Below the pieces are notes generated by a model, which was given only the letters and a program-made list of their open reading frames with translations, was not told the DNA's origin and did no database searches. Shown piece by piece: positions 61,358 to 64,000 of a stretch of 64,000 bases of DNA. Each line of letters begins with the position of its first letter. Within the stretch, counting starts at the first letter, position 1. The translations under genes were made by a program, and so were the position numbers. The DNA is from LMUY01 sp964242215 (GTDB taxonomy: Bacteria > Pseudomonadota > Alphaproteobacteria > Acetobacterales > Acetobacteraceae): positions 40,602 through 104,601 of the forward strand of contig CAXTCJ010000006.1 in assembly GCA_964242215.1 (NCBI GenBank). Direction: 5' to 3'.

Positions 61358-63175
61358 ATGGCAGTGAGCCGCCCGACGATCCGCGACCGGCTAGGCGCGC
61401 TGCGCACCTTGCCGCCGTTCATCGCCATGATCTGGCGCACCAGCCCGGCGTTGACGCTTTCGACCGCGGGCTTGCGCCTGGTGCGCGCGGTGCTGCCCAT
61501 CGCCACGCTGTTCATCGGCAAGCTGATCATCGACGAGGTGGTGCGCCGGTCCCGGCTGCCGCAGCCTACCGGCGACCTATGGCGATTGGGCCTGCTGCTG
61601 GGCGCCGAGCTGCTGCTGGCGCTGCTGGCGGATGCGCTCGGCCGCGCAGTGTCGCTGCTGGACCAGTTGCTCTCCGACCGGTTCAGCGACGAGACCAGCC
61701 TTCGCCTGATGCAGCACGCCGCCACGTTGGACCTGCGCGATTTCGAGGACAGCGAGACCCAGGACAAGCTCGATCGGGCCCGGCGGCAGGCCAGCGGCCG
61801 CTCCGGCCTGGTCAGCCTGCTCCTGGGCCAGGCGCAGGATCTGGTCACCCTGACAGGCTTCGCCGCCGGCATCGCCGCCTACGCACCCTGGCTGATCCTG
61901 TTGCTGGCGGCCGCCCTGGTGCCGGCCTTCATCGGCGAAGTGCGGTTCAACCGACTGGCCTACGAAATCAACGTCAAACGCACCACCGATCGGCGGGAAT
62001 TGGACTACCTGCGGCAGACCGGCGCCAGCACGTCCACCGCGAAAGAGGTCAAGCTGTTCGGCCTGCACGGCTTCCTGATCGGCCGATACCGCGAACTGGC
62101 AGTGGCGATGCAGCAGGAGAACGCCGCGTTCGCCTTGCGCCGGGCCGCATCGGGCGCGTCGTTGGCAGCGCTGGGAACGGTGGGCTACTACGCGGCCTAT
62201 GCCTACCTGGCCTGGCGCGCAGTCGCGGGTGGGCTGACCGTGGGCGACCTGACCTTCCTGGCGGCGTCGTTCCTGCGGCTGCGCGGGCTGCTGGCGGGCG
62301 TGCTGGCCGGGCTGTCGTCGCTGGCCAGCCAGGCGCTGTATCTGCAGGATCTGTTCTCGTTCCTGGACGTGCGCGCTGCCATCGTCTCGCCACCCGACGG
62401 ACTGGCATTCCCGGCCGCCCTGGCCAGCGGCATCGAATTCCAGGACGTCGGCTTCCGCTACCCGGACGCATCGGCATGGGCGATGCGCCATCTGAGCTTT
62501 CGCTTGCAGGCCGGGCAGGTGCTGGCGCTTGTGGGGGAGAACGGCGCAGGCAAGACCACGCTGGTGAAGCTGCTGACCCGGCTGTACGACCCGGACGAGG
62601 GCCGCATCCTGGTGGATGGCCACGACCTGCGCGCCTACGACCTGGACAGCGTCCGTGCCGGCATCGGCGTGATCTTCCAGGACTTCGTGCGCTACGACCT
62701 GAGCGCGTCAGACAACATCGCCGTCGGCCGCATCGGCCAGCGCGCCGACCGCGGCAAGATCGAACAGGCCGCCGCAAGTGGACGCGCCGACGAGGTGATC
62801 GGTCGTCTGCCAGCCGGTTACGACCAGATGGTCGGACGGCGTTTCCGCGGCGGCGTGGAGCTATCGGGCGGCGAGTGGCAGAAGGTGGCACTCGCCCGCG
62901 CCTACATGCGCGACGCGGCCGTGCTGATCCTGGACGAACCGACCGCCGCCCTCGACGCCCGCGCGGAGTTCGAGGTGTTCCAGCGCTTCAAGGCGCTGAG
63001 TGCTGGCCGCACGGCGGTGCTGATTTCCCACCGCTTCTCCTCCGTCCGGATGGCCGACCAGATCCTCGTGGTCGCCGGCGGCCGGGTGGAGGCGAGTGGG
63101 ACGCACGCGGACCTGGTGGCGCAAGGCGGGCGGTACGCCGAGTTGTTCGAGTTGCAGGCTGCAGGTTACCGCTGA
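61358..63175 (+). CDS. ABC half-transporter (fused permease and ATPase), exporter type
   Basis: The product has 605 residues. ATG 61358 is set by AGGAGAA 7 bases before it. The membrane domain (about 20-330, six helices) is joined to an ATPase with Walker A G393-ENGAGKTT401, signature L502-SGGEWQ508, Walker B VLILDEPTAALD (about 522-533) and switch histidine ISHRF. It should act as a homodimeric exporter of a lipid, drug or peptide. No substrate gene is adjacent; it stands after the repeat and before a NIPSNAP gene. Confidence 0.9.
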   Translation: MAVSRPTIRDRLGALRTLPPFIAMIWRTSPALTLSTAGLRLVRAVLPIATLFIGKLIIDEVVRRSRLPQPTGDLWRLGLLLGAELLLALLADALGRAVSLLDQLLSDRFSDETSLRLMQHAATLDLRDFEDSETQDKLDRARRQASGRSGLVSLLLGQAQDLVTLTGFAAGIAAYAPWLILLLAAALVPAFIGEVRFNRLAYEINVKRTTDRRELDYLRQTGASTSTAKEVKLFGLHGFLIGRYRELAVAMQQENAAFALRRAASGASLAALGTVGYYAAYAYLAWRAVAGGLTVGDLTFLAASFLRLRGLLAGVLAGLSSLASQALYLQDLFSFLDVRAAIVSPPDGLAFPAALASGIEFQDVGFRYPDASAWAMRHLSFRLQAGQVLALVGENGAGKTTLVKLLTRLYDPDEGRILVDGHDLRAYDLDSVRAGIGVIFQDFVRYDLSASDNIAVGRIGQRADRGKIEQAAASGRADEVIGRLPAGYDQMVGRRFRGGVELSGGEWQKVALARAYMRDAAVLILDEPTAALDARAEFEVFQRFKALSAGRTAVLISHRFSSVRMADQILVVAGGRVEASGTHADLVAQGGRYAELFELQAAGYR

Positions 63176-63234
63176 ACGCGACCGTTGCCACGGCCCGTGG
63201 CGGCGTTGAGCCGTTTCGGGAGTAGGATCAGTTC

Positions 63235-63849
63235 ATGCTCTATGAACTCACCACCCTGGCCTGTCCGCTGCTCACGGTTGGCGACGTGGCCGAAGGCGCT
63301 CGTGCCTGGACGGCGGATCCCGCGGCGGCCGGGACGCTGCTGGGCTGCTGGCGAACGGAGATCGGCACGCTCGGACGGCTGTTGGTGCTGCGTGGCTTCG
63401 ACACGGTCGAGGCGCTCGCGACGGAGCGGAAGCGCGTCCTGTTCAGCGACGCCCCATTCAATGCCGGCAGCGGCGTGACCTCGCTCAGCATGGAGAGCTA
63501 TGCACCGTTCCCCTTCCTGCCGCCGTTGCGCACCGGCGCGCGCGGGCCGGTCTATGAGGTCCGGACCTATCGGCTGAAGCTAGGAGGCCTGCCACCGACG
63601 CTTGCGGGCTGGCAGGAAGCCATCGAGCCCGCCCGGGAGTATACCGACCGGCTGGTCATCAACATGTACGCGCTCGATGGGCCGCCGCGCATCACGCATA
63701 TTTGGGGCTTCACGGACCTCGGGCAGCGGTCGGCCCTGCGCGCGGCGGCCTACTCCAGCGGTGTCTGGCCACCTCGGGGCGGGCCCGAGCAGATCCAGGA
63801 GGCCACGTCGACGATCGCCTTGCCTATGACTGGATCCCCGCTCGACTGA
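63235..63849 (+). CDS. NIPSNAP-family protein
   Basis: This 204-residue protein has two ferredoxin-like alpha/beta repeats: MLYELTTLACPLLTVGDV at the start and VYEVRTYRLKLGGLPPTLAGW near residues 105-125, the typical NIPSNAP tandem. AGGA lies 7 bases before the ATG at 63235. Bacterial members often sit in degradation clusters; their biochemical role is unclear. It follows the ABC gene by 59 bases and may be co-transcribed. Confidence 0.82.
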   Translation: MLYELTTLACPLLTVGDVAEGARAWTADPAAAGTLLGCWRTEIGTLGRLLVLRGFDTVEALATERKRVLFSDAPFNAGSGVTSLSMESYAPFPFLPPLRTGARGPVYEVRTYRLKLGGLPPTLAGWQEAIEPAREYTDRLVINMYALDGPPRITHIWGFTDLGQRSALRAAAYSSGVWPPRGGPEQIQEATSTIALPMTGSPLD

Positions 63850-63882
63850 CCTCACATCGGCGGCATGGCGGAGTATTCGGCT

Positions 63883-64000
63883 TCAGGCTGTGGGCCTGAG
63901 GTCATGCGGCGATCGCGACCGAGTGCCTGCTGCGAACGGCCAAGGTTCGCCGAAGCCGAACAGCACACGCAGGATCAGCAGCGAGACGAACCCGGTCGCG
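63883..64000 (-). pseudogene. 3' end of a broken MFS transporter gene (runs off the window)
   Basis: The frame ending in TGA at 63885-63883 reads ATGFVSLLILRVLFGFGEPW, which matches the helix 3-4 region of ACS-type MFS carriers (RVLFGFGE). It then continues only 19 residues to the stop, where a carrier should have about 270 more. The gene is therefore truncated or frameshifted here; its upstream part lies beyond base 64000. A one-base sequencing error could also explain it. Confidence 0.4.

Noticed and set aside
61291..63225. A 644-codon plus-strand frame overlapping the ABC half-transporter
   Set aside because: The other frame has all ABC motifs and a good ribosome site. This one is proline, arginine and glycine rich shadow sequence.

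Overview
The window is about 64 kb of GC-rich, densely packed bacterial chromosome. Many neighbouring genes overlap by 1 to 4 bases (ATGA, GTGA or TGATG junctions). No rRNA, tRNA, CRISPR array, insertion sequence, phage gene or replication origin was found. The gene families (peptide and branched-chain amino acid ABC importers, CoA-linked catabolism, molybdenum hydroxylases, CaiB/BaiF enzymes), GTG and TTG starts and hairpin-rich intergenic repeats suggest an alphaproteobacterium, perhaps Rhodospirillales/Acetobacteraceae. That placement is an inference from style, not from a marker gene.

Layout. (1) 1-14.2 kb is a catabolic and uptake island: a partial tricarballylate dehydrogenase-like flavoprotein, a TPP enzyme, a four-gene peptide-type ABC importer, and an opposing operon of a GntR/UTRA regulator, two tandem TauD/TfdA oxygenases, a SnoaL-like protein, a FAH-family enzyme, an Ldh2-type dehydrogenase and a cytoplasmic class A beta-lactamase-fold protein. 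The matching solute-binding protein is divergent from the regulator. (2) 14.3-17.6 kb has a small membrane protein, a secreted SecD-P1-like protein and an MFS carrier. (3) 17.8-30.4 kb is acyl-CoA catabolism: two acyl-CoA synthetases, three MaoC-type hydratases, a biotin-dependent 3-methylcrotonyl/geranyl-type carboxylase, an alpha-methylacyl-CoA racemase-like enzyme, an acyl-CoA dehydrogenase, a nitroreductase and a TetR regulator whose probable operators are visible. (4) 30.5-42.2 kb looks like N-heteroaromatic catabolism: a MarR regulator, UPF0280, a 6-hydroxynicotinate reductase-like iron-sulphur protein, a three-subunit molybdenum hydroxylase, a Liv-type ABC importer with fused permeases, and a DUF1185 protein.

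(5) 42.6-55.4 kb is the most unusual part. After two unknown membrane-associated genes and an ADP-ribosylglycohydrolase, a plus-strand operon encodes a YnbA-like CDP-alcohol phosphatidyltransferase, a CdsA-like cytidylyltransferase, a PlsC acyltransferase, a methyltransferase and a probable 2-oxoglutarate oxygenase. It converges, with an 11-base overlap, on a minus-strand operon that joins three NAD salvage enzymes (NadM-Nudix, NadV, NadR-like) to a free-standing amino-acid-type adenylation enzyme and a thioester-reductase-like SDR. The NAD operon has a near-consensus promoter, hairpins at its 5' end and over its start codon, and two hairpins between nadM and nadV, one of which holds the nadV Shine-Dalgarno sequence. 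(6) 55.5-64 kb has small hypothetical genes, a secreted glycoside-hydrolase-like protein, an MFS carrier, an ABC half-transporter, a NIPSNAP protein and the broken end of another MFS gene.

Two repeat families link distant parts of the window. One is a 145-bp element with 36-bp inverted ends (19923-20067 and 61075-61219). The other is a double hairpin (9385-9429 and 24335-24379) whose first stem differs between copies by compensatory changes.
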